The notes beneath the pieces were generated by a model. The model was not told the origin of the DNA, did not search any database, and saw only the letters and a program-made list of their open reading frames with translations. A stretch of 64,000 bases of DNA from NCBI RefSeq assembly GCF_022761115.1, contig NZ_JAKWJS010000003.1:186001-250000 (forward strand), in the 5' to 3' direction. Source of the stretch: Dyella sp. RRB7 (GTDB taxonomy: Bacteria > Pseudomonadota > Gammaproteobacteria > Xanthomonadales > Rhodanobacteraceae). Position numbers and translations under genes: made by a program. Of the stretch, positions 16,695 to 26,887 are shown piece by piece (positions within the stretch are counted from its first letter, which is position 1; every line of letters begins with the position of its first letter).

Positions 16695-17864
16695 TCAGAA
16701 CGCGTTGATGCCCGTCAGCTCGCGACCCACCACCAGCTGATGCACCGTCTCGGTGCCTTCGTAGGTGATGACCGATTCCAGGTTCAGCGCATGGCGAATG
16801 GCCACGTGTTCGGTGGTGATGCCGGCGCCGCCAAGGATGTCGCGGCATTCGCGCGCGATGTCGATGGCCATGCGGCAGTTGTTCCACTTGGCCAGCGACA
16901 CCTGGGTGGGCTGCATGGTGCCGGCGTCCTTGAGGCGACCCAGCTGCAGCGAGAGCAGCTGGGCCATGGTGATGCGGCGTGCCATGTCGGCCATCTTCAG
17001 CTGCACCGCCTGATTCGAGGCCAGCGGGCGACCGAACAGGATGCGCTCCTGGGTGTAGTCGAGCACTTCCTTCAGGCACGCCTGGGCCGCGCCGATCGGG
17101 CCCCAGGTGATGCCGTAGCGCGCCTGGGTCAAGCAGCCCAGCGGACCCTTCAGGCCCTTTACGTTCGGCAGGCGGTTGGCCTCCGGCACGCGCACGTTGT
17201 CGAAGAACAGCGCGGAGGTGACCGACGCGCGCAGGCTCATCTTCTTGTGCACTTCCTGCGCGGTGAAACCCTGGGTGTCGGTGGGCACGATGAAGCCCTG
17301 GATGCCGTCCTCGGTCTGCGCCCACACAATGGCGATGTGCGCGAGGTTGCCGTTGGTGATCCACATCTTGGCGCCGTTGATGACCCAGTCGCCGCCGTCC
17401 TTCTTCGCATGGGTCTTCATGTTGGCCGGGTCCGAACCGCCGTGCGGCTCGGTGAGGCCGAAGCAGCCGATGATCTCGCCCGCCGCCATCTTGGGCAGGT
17501 AGTGCAGCTTCTGCGCCTCGGTGCCGTAGGCGTAGATGGGATACATGCACAGCGAGCTCTGCACCGAGGCGAAGCTGCGCAGGCCCGAGTCGCCGCGCTC
17601 CAGCTCCTGGCAGATCAGGCCGTAGCTCACGCCATTCATGCCGGCGCAGCCGTACTTCTCGGGCAAGGTGGCGCCCAGCAGGCCCAGGCTCGCGATCTCC
17701 GGCACCAGTTCCTTGGGGAAGCGGCCCTGGTCAAAGCAATCGCCGATGATCGGCAGCACTTTCTCATCGACAAAGCGACCGACGGTGTCCTGCACCATGC
17801 GCTCCTCATCGGAAAGCAGCGAGCGGACGTCGTAGAGATCGAGGGGATTCAGGCGAGCGGACAT
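16695..17864 (-). CDS. gcdH: glutaryl-CoA dehydrogenase
   Basis: FAD-dependent acyl-CoA dehydrogenase of 389 residues that should oxidise and decarboxylate glutaryl-CoA to crotonyl-CoA in lysine/tryptophan breakdown. Family fit is specific: RSFASVQSSLCMYPIYAYG in the N-terminal helical domain, FGLTEPHGGSDP at the FAD site, and ITYEGTETVHQLVVGRELTG with the catalytic Glu near the C-terminus. These resemble GcdH rather than straight-chain dehydrogenases. The ATG at 17864 begins MSARLNPLDLYD, the normal family N-terminus. The upstream in-frame extension to 17906 is not supported. The gene is divergent from the EamA transporter gene across 137 bases. Confidence 0.88.
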   Translation of the reverse strand: MSARLNPLDLYDVRSLLSDEERMVQDTVGRFVDEKVLPIIGDCFDQGRFPKELVPEIASLGLLGATLPEKYGCAGMNGVSYGLICQELERGDSGLRSFASVQSSLCMYPIYAYGTEAQKLHYLPKMAAGEIIGCFGLTEPHGGSDPANMKTHAKKDGGDWVINGAKMWITNGNLAHIAIVWAQTEDGIQGFIVPTDTQGFTAQEVHKKMSLRASVTSALFFDNVRVPEANRLPNVKGLKGPLGCLTQARYGITWGPIGAAQACLKEVLDYTQERILFGRPLASNQAVQLKMADMARRITMAQLLSLQLGRLKDAGTMQPTQVSLAKWNNCRMAIDIARECRDILGGAGITTEHVAIRHALNLESVITYEGTETVHQLVVGRELTGINAF

Positions 17865-18001
17865 GCTTGAAGTTCCGTGGCGGGGGCAAACGTGCATTCT
17901 AGCCACCCTTCCGGGGCCGGGTCATGGCGGGGTGCAACAGGCCCCGGGTAGGCGACGGCGGCGCGCTATGGGACCATGCGCCTTCCCCGGCGGAATCCCC
18001 C

Positions 18002-18877
18002 ATGCTCAAAGGTGTCCTCCTCGGCTTCGCCTGTTACGCGGCCTACGCGATCAGCGACGCCTTCGTGAAATCGCTGCACGGCACCCTGCCGGCCTACGAA
18101 GCGGTGTTCTTCGGTGCCGTGCTGATGCTCAGCGCCCTGCCCTTCATCCGCAAGCCGGGCGACCGCTATCTGGATGTGCTGACGGCGCGCAAGCCGCGGC
18201 TGTGGTGGATCCGCGCCATCACCGGCGCCATCTGCAATATCTCGGCAGTGATGGCCTTCACCGCGTTGCCGATGGCCGAGGCCTTCGCCTTGATCTTCCT
18301 GCTGCCGATCTTCGTCACCCTGCTTTCGGTGATGTTCCTGAAGGAACACGTGGGCTGGCGGCGCTGGTCGGCGGTGGTCGTGGGCTTCGTCGGCGTGCTG
18401 GTGGTATTGCGGCCGGGCTTTCGCGAACTGGGCGCCGGCCACCTGGCCGCCATGACTTGTGGCCTATCCGGCGCGGTATCGGTGGTGGCGCTGCGCATGG
18501 CCGGCCCCCATGAGAAGCGCATCAGCCTGTATGGCGCCGGCGTGATCGGCCCGCTGGTCAGCGGCGGGCTGTTGATGCTGCCTGCGTTCGTGTGGCCCAG
18601 CCTGCACCAATGGATGCTGCTCGCCGGCTACGGATTGCTGGCCGGGCTGGCTGGCGTGCTGCTGATGCTGGCGACCCACCACGCCCCGGCCAACCGCGTC
18701 GCGCCCACCCAGTACAGCCAGATGCTGTGGGCGATCGGCTTCGGCTATTGGCTGTTTGGTGACCGGCTCGACTGGCCGATGCTGGTCGGCATCGTCCTGA
18801 TCCTCGGCTCGGGATTGTTCACGCTGGTGCGGGAAGAGAAAGTTACCGGCTGGTGGAAGCGCGCCCGGATGGTTTGA
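18002..18877 (+). CDS. EamA/DMT-family transporter
   Basis: Inner-membrane protein of 291 residues with about ten hydrophobic helices in two EamA repeats (about residues 5-135 and 150-280). It belongs to the drug/metabolite transporter superfamily (RhaT/YdcZ-like permeases that export amino acids, nucleosides or other small metabolites). Substrate unknown. The start at 18002 begins directly with the first helix (MLKGVLLGFACYAAYAISDA). Upstream in-frame codons from 17924 add non-hydrophobic sequence and are unlikely. Confidence 0.85.
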   Translation: MLKGVLLGFACYAAYAISDAFVKSLHGTLPAYEAVFFGAVLMLSALPFIRKPGDRYLDVLTARKPRLWWIRAITGAICNISAVMAFTALPMAEAFALIFLLPIFVTLLSVMFLKEHVGWRRWSAVVVGFVGVLVVLRPGFRELGAGHLAAMTCGLSGAVSVVALRMAGPHEKRISLYGAGVIGPLVSGGLLMLPAFVWPSLHQWMLLAGYGLLAGLAGVLLMLATHHAPANRVAPTQYSQMLWAIGFGYWLFGDRLDWPMLVGIVLILGSGLFTLVREEKVTGWWKRARMV

Positions 18878-19223
18878 TCCACCCTGCCTTGGCCTGCATG
18901 ACGCGACAGCGATCGCCTTGCCAGACAACGCGACCTGGCTGCGAGCGCGCCGTCGGGAATCACCGGCCAATGACGATACTTGTGCGATCTGTCGGCCGAT
19001 GCCGGGAGTCATGGAACCCCGGACTGAACCCAGCTCGACAGCGATGTTTCGCCGATGAAGAAATGGCTGCCATCGCGGTCAACCACATCGACAAAGAGTC
19101 GTTAAAGATGTCTTGGCAGGTTTCCTGCCTCCAGCATCTGTCCCCCCTTGCCGATGCTGCTTCGATCAATGAATGCCTTTGTTTCTCTTGTGAACGACGG
19201 ATTGAACCACTGGGAGATGTTGT
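18878..19223. promoter_or_regulatory. upstream region of the mdt-type efflux operon
   Basis: About 345 bases with no convincing gene; open frames here have no recognisable protein features. It should hold the promoter of the four-gene RND operon. GGGAG nine bases upstream of the ATG at 19224 is the ribosome-binding site. I do not see a clear palindromic operator or terminator. Confidence 0.4.
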
Positions 19224-20459
19224 ATGAGCGCCGAGGCCCCGAAGACCACCGGGCACGTTCACAAGCGACGCGGCTGGCTGATCGCCAGCGTCGTTATCGT
19301 CGCACTGGTTGCGCTGGTGGTGGTTCACCTGCTCACCGGCACCAAGACCAAGACCGGTACCCCGGCGCAGGTGGTGAGCGCCGCCACCGCCACCCTGGGT
19401 GACATGCCGGAAACCCTGAGCGCGCTGGGCACGGTGACGCCCATCGCCACGGTCAATGTGCTGCCGCAGCTGAGCGGCTACCTGACCGCCGTGGGCTACC
19501 AGGAAGGCCAGGACGTGGAGAAGGGCCAGTTCCTCGCCCAGATCGACCCGCGCCAGTACGAGATCGACAAGCAGCAGGCCGAGGCCCAGTTGGCCAAGGA
19601 TCAGGCGAGCCTCGACCAGGCGCGCGCCGATCTCGCCCGCTATACGCAGTTGCACGAACAGAAGTCGATTGCCGAGCAGACCTACGCCGACCAGAAGTTC
19701 ACGGTCCAGCAGGACGAAGCGGCGGTGCAGGCCGACAAGGCCAATATCGCGCAGTACGAACTCGACCTCACCTATTGCCACATCACCGCCCCGGTAGCCG
19801 GGCGCGTTGGCCTGCGCCTGGTCGATCCCGGCAACTACGTCACGCAGTCGAGCTCGCCGGGCATCGTCACCATTACCACCATGAAGCCGACCACGGTGCA
19901 GTTCACCGTGCCGCAGAACTCGCTGGCCAAGGTGCTGCAACGGATGAACGCCGGCGCCAAGCTGCCGGTGACCGTGTACAACAGCGACAACAGCAAGCAG
20001 ATTGCCGTCGGCTCGCTGTACGCGCTGAGCAATCAGATGGCCACCAGCACCGGCACGGTGACCCTGCGCGCCACCTTCCCCAACGACGACGAGGCGCTGT
20101 TCCCGAACGAATTCGTCAACGCCAAGCTGCTGGTCGACACGCTGCACAACGCCGTGCTGGTGCCCACCCCGGCCGTGCTGAGCGGTGCGCCCGGCGACTA
20201 TGTCTACCTGGTCAATGCCGACCTGACCGTCTCGGTGCACAAGGTGACCCCGGGTCCCAGCGACGGCAAACATACCGTCATCCTGAGCGGCCTCACGGCC
20301 GGCCAGCAGGTGGTGACCGACGGCATGGACCGCTTGAGCGACGGCGCCAAGATCAAGCTGGCCGGGGCCAAGCCCGCCGCCGGCACGGCGCCCGCAACGG
20401 CGGCGTCCACGGGAGGCAAGCACCCGCACGGCAACGCCTCCGCCTCCTCAGCGCAGTAA
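19224..20459 (+). CDS. mdtA: RND efflux periplasmic adaptor (MdtA type)
   Basis: Membrane-fusion protein of 411 residues linking the inner-membrane RND pumps to the outer-membrane channel. An N-terminal uncleaved anchor helix (about residues 17-40, no lipobox) is followed by a barrel-sandwich/lipoyl half, a coiled-coil hairpin (about 110-190, YEIDKQQAEAQLAKDQ...), the second lipoyl half (ITAPVAGRVGLRLVDPGNYV) and a beta-barrel. The C-terminal tail is Ala/Gly/His-rich. The phrase PVAGRVGLRLVDPGN is typical of MdtA. First gene of an operon with two RND pumps and an OMF, the arrangement of mdtABC plus a channel. Confidence 0.88.
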   Translation: MSAEAPKTTGHVHKRRGWLIASVVIVALVALVVVHLLTGTKTKTGTPAQVVSAATATLGDMPETLSALGTVTPIATVNVLPQLSGYLTAVGYQEGQDVEKGQFLAQIDPRQYEIDKQQAEAQLAKDQASLDQARADLARYTQLHEQKSIAEQTYADQKFTVQQDEAAVQADKANIAQYELDLTYCHITAPVAGRVGLRLVDPGNYVTQSSSPGIVTITTMKPTTVQFTVPQNSLAKVLQRMNAGAKLPVTVYNSDNSKQIAVGSLYALSNQMATSTGTVTLRATFPNDDEALFPNEFVNAKLLVDTLHNAVLVPTPAVLSGAPGDYVYLVNADLTVSVHKVTPGPSDGKHTVILSGLTAGQQVVTDGMDRLSDGAKIKLAGAKPAAGTAPATAASTGGKHPHGNASASSAQ

Positions 20460-20477
20460 CGGCGGGCACGCGATCCG

Positions 20478-23400
20478 ATGAATATTTCCCGCCTGTTCGT
20501 ACTCAGGCCGGTGGCTACGTCGCTGCTGATGATCGCCCTTGTGCTGGTGGGCCTCGTTGCCATGCGTTTCCTGCCGGTATCGTCCCTGCCCAACGTCGAC
20601 TACCCGACGATCCAGGTGCAGACGTTCTATCCCGGCGCCAGCCCCACGGTGATGGCGACCACGGTGACCGCGCCGCTGGAAGTGCAACTGGGCGAGATTC
20701 CCGGCCTGCAGCAGATGACCTCGAACAGCTCCGCCGGGGCATCCATCATTACCTTGCAGTTCGACCTGTCGCTCAACGTCGACGTGGCCGAACAGAACGT
20801 GCAGGAGGCGATCAACGCGGCCAACAGCCTGCTGCCTTCGGGCCTGCCGGCACCGCCGACGTATGCCAAGGTCAACCCGGCCGACCGGCCCATCCTCACC
20901 CTGGCGGTCACCTCCCACTCGATGTCGCTGCCGCAATTGCAGGACGTCGCCAACAACCGCCTGGGCGCCAAGATTTCGCAGGTGTCAGGCGTGGGCCTGG
21001 TCACGCCTTCGGGCGGCAACGTGCCGGCCATCCGCATCGAGGCAGACCCGAAAAAGCTGGCGGGCTACGGGCTCAATATCGACGACCTGCGCTCGTTGAT
21101 CGCCAACGTCAACGTGAGCCAGCCCAAGGGCAACTTCGACGGCCCCGATCTCGACTACACCATCAACGGCAACGACCAGATCCAGGACCCGGCCGATTAC
21201 CTCAACACGGTGATCTCGTACCAGAACGGTGCGCCCGTCTACCTGCGCGATGTGGCCAGGGTCAGCCAGTCGGCACAGAACACCGAGCAAGGCGCGTGGT
21301 TCGGCAAGACCCAGGCGATCGTGCTCAACGTGCAGCGCCAGCCCGGCGCCAACGTGATCGCCACGGTGGACCAGATCATGAAGGTGCTGCCGCAGCTGGA
21401 ATCGACGCTGCCGGCGGGCATGACGGTACAGGTGGTGTCCGACAGCACCGGGGTGATCCGCTCGTCGGTGTCCGATGCGGCGTTCGAGCTGATCCTGGCC
21501 ATCGTGCTGGTGGTGCTGGTGATCTTCGTGTTCCTGCGCAACATCCCGGCCACCATCATCCCCAGCATTTCCGTGCCGGTGTCGCTGGTCGGCACGCTGG
21601 CGCTGATGTACCAGCTCAACTATTCGATCGACAACCTCTCGCTGATGGCGCTGATCATCGCCACCGGCTTCGTGGTCGATGACTCGATCGTGATGATCGA
21701 GAACATCGTGCGCTATCTCGAAGAGGGCAAGACACCGCTGGAAGCCGCCCTGGAAGGCGCGGGACAGATCGGCTTCACCATCCTGTCGCTGACCGTCTCG
21801 CTGATCGCGGTACTGATCCCGCTGCTGTTCATGGGCGGCGTGATCGGCCGCCTGTTCAGCGAATTCGCGGTGACGCTGGCCATCACCATCGTGCTGTCGG
21901 CGGTGGTCTCGCTGACCCTGGTGCCGATGCTCTGCGCGCGTTTGCTGCGGGCCCAGGCCGAACGGCATCCGAGCCGCTTCGAGCGCATCAGCGAGCATCT
22001 GTTCGACCAGACGCTGGCCGCCTACAAGCGCGGCCTGAACTTCGTGATGGCACGCCAGACGGCCACCCTGCTGGTCTTCATCGCGACCCTGGTGCTGACC
22101 ATCGTCCTGTACGTCATCATTCCCAAGGGCCTGTTCCCGGTCCAGGACGTGGGCGTGCTGCAAGGCATCAGCGTGGCCGACAATTCCGTGTCCTATGGCG
22201 CGATGGTGGATCGGCAGGCGGCCTTGGCCGACGCGATCCTCAAGGACCCGGACGTCGTCAACCTCACCTCGTATGTCGGCATCGACGGCATCAATACCAC
22301 GCTCAACAACGGCCGCTTCCTGATCAACCTGAAGGCCCGCGACGACCGCTCGTCGACGGCCGCCGAAATCGCCCGCCGCCTGCAGACCGAAGTGGCGAAC
22401 GTGCCGGGCGTGAAGCTGTACGTGCAGCCCGAGCAGGACCTGACCCTGGACACCACGGTGTCGCCCAACCAGTACCAGTTCGTACTGCGCGGCCCGAGCC
22501 AGCAGGCCTTCATGCAGTACGTGCCCGAGCTGATCGAGCGCATGAAGAAGATCAGCTCGATCACCGACGTCACCAGCGACTTGAACAACGACGGCCTCAG
22601 CGTGAACGTCGAGGTCAACCGCCAGCTGGCCGCGCGCTACGGCATTACCGCCGCCACCATCGACAATGCGCTGTACGACGCCCTGGGCCAGCGTATCGTC
22701 TCGACCATCTTCGAGCAGTCCAGCCAGTACCGCGTGATCCTGGTGGCCAAGCCGGAAAGCCTGCCCACGGTGGAATCGCTGGGCGACCTGTACCTGCCCA
22801 GCCAGACCAGCAGCACCGGCCAGGTGCCGCTCAAGGGCATCGCCACCATCAAGATCACCAAGTCGCCGCTGGTAATCAGCCATCTGGCGCAGTTCCCCGC
22901 GGTGACCATTTCGTTCAACCTGGCCAAGGACGCTTCGCTCAGCAAGGCGGTGGAAGAAGTGAACCAGGCCGAGAAGGCGGTGAATTTGCCTTCTTCCATC
23001 ACGTCCTCGTTCCAGGGCGCCGCCCAGGCGTTCCAGGATTCGCTGTCCAGCGAGGTGTACCTGCTGATTGCCGCGCTGGTCGCGGTCTACATCGTGCTGG
23101 GCGTGCTGTACGAAAGCTTCATCCATCCGGTGACGATTCTCTCCACGCTGCCCTCGGCCGGCATCGGTGCGCTGCTGGCGCTGATGATCGCCGGCAGCGA
23201 CCTGGATGTGATCGGCATCATCGGCATCGTGCTGTTGATCGGCATCGTGAAGAAGAACGCGATCATGATCGTGGACTTCGCCCTCGAAGCCGAACGCGTG
23301 CATGGCAAGCCGCCGGAAGAAGCCATCTTCGAGGCATCGCTGCTGCGCTTCCGCCCGATCCTGATGACGACGCTGGCGGCGATGCTCGGCGCGCTGCCGA

Positions 23401-23585
23401 TGCTGCTCGGCAGCGGCACCGGTTCGGAGCTGCGCCGGCCGCTGGGCCTGGCCATCATCGGCGGCCTGGCGCTGAGCCAGATGCTGACGCTGTTCACCAC
23501 GCCGGTGATCTACCTGTTCTTTGACCGCCTCGCCCAGCGTTTCCAGCGCAAGCAGCCGGCGCAGGCCAGCGAGAGCACGCCGTGA
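20478..23585 (+). CDS. mdtB: RND multidrug transporter subunit (MdtB type)
   Basis: Proton-driven resistance-nodulation-division pump of 1035 residues, close to the usual MdtB length. TM4 carries the proton-relay pair DD in GFVVDDSIVMIENI, and TM10 the Lys in GIVKKNAIMIVDFALE. Two large periplasmic loops follow TM1 and TM7. MdtB and MdtC assemble as a B2C heterotrimer in E. coli, exporting novobiocin, deoxycholate and related compounds. The following mdtC-like gene begins inside the stop codon of this one (GTGA), which fits coupled synthesis of two subunits of one complex. Confidence 0.9.
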   Translation: MNISRLFVLRPVATSLLMIALVLVGLVAMRFLPVSSLPNVDYPTIQVQTFYPGASPTVMATTVTAPLEVQLGEIPGLQQMTSNSSAGASIITLQFDLSLNVDVAEQNVQEAINAANSLLPSGLPAPPTYAKVNPADRPILTLAVTSHSMSLPQLQDVANNRLGAKISQVSGVGLVTPSGGNVPAIRIEADPKKLAGYGLNIDDLRSLIANVNVSQPKGNFDGPDLDYTINGNDQIQDPADYLNTVISYQNGAPVYLRDVARVSQSAQNTEQGAWFGKTQAIVLNVQRQPGANVIATVDQIMKVLPQLESTLPAGMTVQVVSDSTGVIRSSVSDAAFELILAIVLVVLVIFVFLRNIPATIIPSISVPVSLVGTLALMYQLNYSIDNLSLMALIIATGFVVDDSIVMIENIVRYLEEGKTPLEAALEGAGQIGFTILSLTVSLIAVLIPLLFMGGVIGRLFSEFAVTLAITIVLSAVVSLTLVPMLCARLLRAQAERHPSRFERISEHLFDQTLAAYKRGLNFVMARQTATLLVFIATLVLTIVLYVIIPKGLFPVQDVGVLQGISVADNSVSYGAMVDRQAALADAILKDPDVVNLTSYVGIDGINTTLNNGRFLINLKARDDRSSTAAEIARRLQTEVANVPGVKLYVQPEQDLTLDTTVSPNQYQFVLRGPSQQAFMQYVPELIERMKKISSITDVTSDLNNDGLSVNVEVNRQLAARYGITAATIDNALYDALGQRIVSTIFEQSSQYRVILVAKPESLPTVESLGDLYLPSQTSSTGQVPLKGIATIKITKSPLVISHLAQFPAVTISFNLAKDASLSKAVEEVNQAEKAVNLPSSITSSFQGAAQAFQDSLSSEVYLLIAALVAVYIVLGVLYESFIHPVTILSTLPSAGIGALLALMIAGSDLDVIGIIGIVLLIGIVKKNAIMIVDFALEAERVHGKPPEEAIFEASLLRFRPILMTTLAAMLGALPMLLGSGTGSELRRPLGLAIIGGLALSQMLTLFTTPVIYLFFDRLAQRFQRKQPAQASESTP

Positions 23586-26500
23586 ACATCCCCGGTGTCT
23601 TCATCAAGCGACCGGTAGCGACCACCCTGCTGGCGGTCGCCATCCTGCTGTCCGGTCTGCTGGCGTATGTCCATCTGCCGGTGGCGCCACTGCCCAACAT
23701 CACTTTCCCGGTCATCGTGGTGCAGGCGAACATGGCCGGCGCCAGCCCGGACATCATGGCCTCGACCGTGGCCGCGCCGCTGGAGCGGCGCCTGGGCACG
23801 ATTGCCGATGTCACCGAGCTGACCTCGCAGAGTTCGGTGGGCACGGCGATGATCGTGGTGCAGTTCGGACTGAACCGCGACATCAACGGCGCGGCGCGCG
23901 ACGTGCAGGCGGCCATCCAGGCCGCACGCGCCGACCTGCCCACCACGCTGCGCAACAACCCGACCTATCGCGAGTACAACCCCGCCGATTCGCCGATCAT
24001 GGTGCTGGCGCTCACCTCGCGCACGCTGACCCGCGCCCAGCTCTACGACTCGGCCGACTCGGTGATCCAGCAGCAGCTGTCGCAGGTGGATGGCGTGGGC
24101 CAGATCACCCTGGGCGGCAGTGCCCTGCCGTCGGTGCGCGTGGAACTGCAGCCCGACCAGCTCAACAGCTACGGCATTGGGCTGGAAGACGTGCGCGCCT
24201 CCATCAGCGCCGCCAACGCGGACAGCGTCAAGGGCCATATCGATGAGAATGGCCAGCGCTACGAAGTGCTTTCCAACGACCAGATCAGCAAGGCCGCGCC
24301 GTACCGCGACCTGGTGGTGGCCTACCGCAACAACGCGCCGGTGCTATTGCGCGACGTGGCCGACGTGCAGGACTCGGCCGAAAACATCCGCAATGCCGGC
24401 CTCTACAACGGCCAGGACGCGGTGCTGGTCATCGTCTACCCGTTGCCGGGCAGCAACATCGTCAAGACCGTGGCGCAGATCCGCCAGGTGCTGCCCTCGA
24501 TCGAGGCCACCCTGCCGCACAATGTGCATGTCGGCATTGCGGTGGACCGTTCGCAATCGGTGAACGCGGCAGTCAACGATACCGAGCGCACGCTGTTTAT
24601 CGCCGTGCTGCTGGTGATCGGCGTGGTCTATATTTTCCTGCAGTCGCCGCGCGCCATCCTGGTGCCCGCGGTGGCGCTGCCGCTGTCCATCGTCGGCACC
24701 TTCGGGCCGATGTACCTGCTGGGCTACAGCATCGACAACCTCTCGCTGATGGCGTTGACCATCGGCACCGGCTTCGTGGTGGACGACGCGGTGGTGGTGC
24801 TGGAGAACATCGTGCGCCATGTCGAGTCGGGCATGGACGTGCGCGAGGCGGCCATGCTCGGCAGCAAGGAGGTCAGCTTCACCGTGATCTCGATGAGCCT
24901 GTCGCTGATCGCGGTGTTCCTGCCGATATTGCTGATGCCGGGCATCGTCGGCCTGCTGTTCCACGAGTTCGCCGTGACGCTGTCGATCGCCATCCTGCTG
25001 TCGCTGCTGATCTCGCTCACGGTGACGCCGACCATGGCCGCCTACGTGCTGAACCGCCGGACGCTGCACTCCAAGGCGCGCTGGGCGATCTGGTACGAGC
25101 GCCAGTTCGAGCGCTTCAAGCAGGCCTACTCGCGCTCGCTCACCGCCGTGATCGATCACGCCCTGCTGGTGGCGCTGACCCTGATCGGCCTGATCGTGCT
25201 CAACGTGTTCATGGTCAAGCTGCTGCCGTCGACGTTCTTCCCGGAACAGGACAATGGCATCCTGATGGGCCAGATCATCGCCGACCAGAGCATCTCGTTC
25301 CAGGCGATGGAAAAGAAGCTGGCTCAGCTGCAGTCCATCGTGCAGAAGGACCCTGCCGTCGCTTCGGTGGCGGGCTTCACCGGCGGCCGCGCGCTCAACA
25401 CCGCCAACGTCTTCATCGAGCTCAAACCGCTGGCCGAACGAAAGCTGTCGGCCGCCGAAGTGGTCGATCGCCTGCGGCCCAAGCTCAATGCGGTCTCTGG
25501 CGCCAAGCTGTTCCTGCAGGCCGCGCAGGACCTGCACATCGGCGGCCGGCAGTCGGCGGCCGAATACCAGTACACGCTGACCAGCGACGATGCCAACGCA
25601 CTGTTCACCTGGGTGCCCAGGCTGGTGACGGCGCTGGGCAAATACCACAACGTGCTGACCGACGTGAATTCGGACCTGCAGCAGAACGGCCTGCAGATCT
25701 ACGTCAACATCGACCGCGCCACCGCGGCACGCTACGGCTTTGCGCCGAACCAGATCGACAGCGTGCTGTACGACGCGTTCGGCCAGCGCACCGTGTCGAC
25801 CGTCTACAACCAGCTCAACCAGTATTTCGTGGTGATGGAGGTGGCGCCGAAGTACTGGCAATACCCGCAGATGCTCGACCGCATCCGCTTCAGCACGGCG
25901 GCAGGCAACCCCAGCGGCACCCAGCAGACCCAGATGTCGAGCGCCATCGTCAAGGGCGTGACGCCACTCATGGCGGTGACCGCCGCGGGCGGTGCGTCGT
26001 CCAACACCAACGCGCTCAACGCCGACGCCGAAGCCAACCAGCTCACCAATGCCATCGCCAATTCCAAGGGCGGCAGCTCCAGCGGCAGTGCGGACAGCAC
26101 CGCCGCCGAGACCATGGTGCCGTTCCCCGCGCTGGCGACGTACATCAGCAACCACACCGCCACCCAGGTCAGTCACCAGGGCGGACTGGTGGCCGGCACC
26201 ATCTCCTTCAATCTTCCGCCGGGCGGCTCGTTGAGCAGCGCGCTGGCGGCGATCAGCCAGGCCGGGCAGGAGCTGGGCATGCCCGCTTCCATCCATGGCG
26301 GCTCGGCCGGCGCGGCGCAGGTGTATGCGCAGTCGATGTCGACCATGCCGTTGTTGATACTGGCGGCGCTGGCGGCGGTGTATATCGTGCTGGGCATTCT
26401 CTACGAGAACACCGTGCACCCGATCACCATCCTTTCCACGCTGCCCTCGGCGGGCATCGGCGCCACCCTGGCGCTGCTGATCTTCGGCACGCCGTTCTCG

Positions 26501-26887
26501 GTGATCGCGATGATCGGCATCATCCTGCTGATCGGCATCGTCAAGAAAAACGCGATCATGATGATCGACGTGGCCATTCACCTGCAGCGCGACGAAGGCA
26601 TGGAGCCGAAGCTGGCCATCCACCAGGCCGCCGTGGTGCGTCTGCGCCCCATCATGATGACCACCGCGGCCGCCGTACTCGGCGCGGTGCCGCTGGCCAT
26701 CGGCATCGGCCAGGGCGCATCGCTGCGCCAGCCGCTGGGCATCACCGTCATGGGCGGCCTGATCCTCAGCCAGGTATTCACCCTCTACACCACGCCGGTG
26801 ATCTACCTCTACCTCGACCGCCTGCGCGCCAGGCTCGCAACGTGGTCGGAAAGCCTGCCGTGGAATCGATCGGACGCGAGCGCATGA
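23582..26887 (+). CDS. mdtC: RND multidrug transporter subunit (MdtC type) with a long insertion
   Basis: Second RND pump subunit of 1101 residues; GTG start overlapping the mdtB stop. Proton-relay residues are intact (GFVVDDAVVVLENI in TM4, GIVKKNAIMMIDVA in TM10). It is about 75 residues longer than the usual MdtC (about 1025). The extra sequence is a Ser/Gly/Ala/Asn-rich, low-complexity stretch at about residues 770-845 in the second periplasmic loop (for example GGSSSGSADS near 26070-26100), before the strand ATYISNHTATQ. This insertion would face the periplasm. The next gene starts within its stop codon (ATGA). Confidence 0.9.
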   Translation: MNIPGVFIKRPVATTLLAVAILLSGLLAYVHLPVAPLPNITFPVIVVQANMAGASPDIMASTVAAPLERRLGTIADVTELTSQSSVGTAMIVVQFGLNRDINGAARDVQAAIQAARADLPTTLRNNPTYREYNPADSPIMVLALTSRTLTRAQLYDSADSVIQQQLSQVDGVGQITLGGSALPSVRVELQPDQLNSYGIGLEDVRASISAANADSVKGHIDENGQRYEVLSNDQISKAAPYRDLVVAYRNNAPVLLRDVADVQDSAENIRNAGLYNGQDAVLVIVYPLPGSNIVKTVAQIRQVLPSIEATLPHNVHVGIAVDRSQSVNAAVNDTERTLFIAVLLVIGVVYIFLQSPRAILVPAVALPLSIVGTFGPMYLLGYSIDNLSLMALTIGTGFVVDDAVVVLENIVRHVESGMDVREAAMLGSKEVSFTVISMSLSLIAVFLPILLMPGIVGLLFHEFAVTLSIAILLSLLISLTVTPTMAAYVLNRRTLHSKARWAIWYERQFERFKQAYSRSLTAVIDHALLVALTLIGLIVLNVFMVKLLPSTFFPEQDNGILMGQIIADQSISFQAMEKKLAQLQSIVQKDPAVASVAGFTGGRALNTANVFIELKPLAERKLSAAEVVDRLRPKLNAVSGAKLFLQAAQDLHIGGRQSAAEYQYTLTSDDANALFTWVPRLVTALGKYHNVLTDVNSDLQQNGLQIYVNIDRATAARYGFAPNQIDSVLYDAFGQRTVSTVYNQLNQYFVVMEVAPKYWQYPQMLDRIRFSTAAGNPSGTQQTQMSSAIVKGVTPLMAVTAAGGASSNTNALNADAEANQLTNAIANSKGGSSSGSADSTAAETMVPFPALATYISNHTATQVSHQGGLVAGTISFNLPPGGSLSSALAAISQAGQELGMPASIHGGSAGAAQVYAQSMSTMPLLILAALAAVYIVLGILYENTVHPITILSTLPSAGIGATLALLIFGTPFSVIAMIGIILLIGIVKKNAIMMIDVAIHLQRDEGMEPKLAIHQAAVVRLRPIMMTTAAAVLGAVPLAIGIGQGASLRQPLGITVMGGLILSQVFTLYTTPVIYLYLDRLRARLATWSESLPWNRSDASA

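Noticed and set aside
18853-19227. Frame overlapping the EamA end and the mdtA start
   Set aside because: Overlaps two well-supported genes, has no motif, and its composition is unlike protein.
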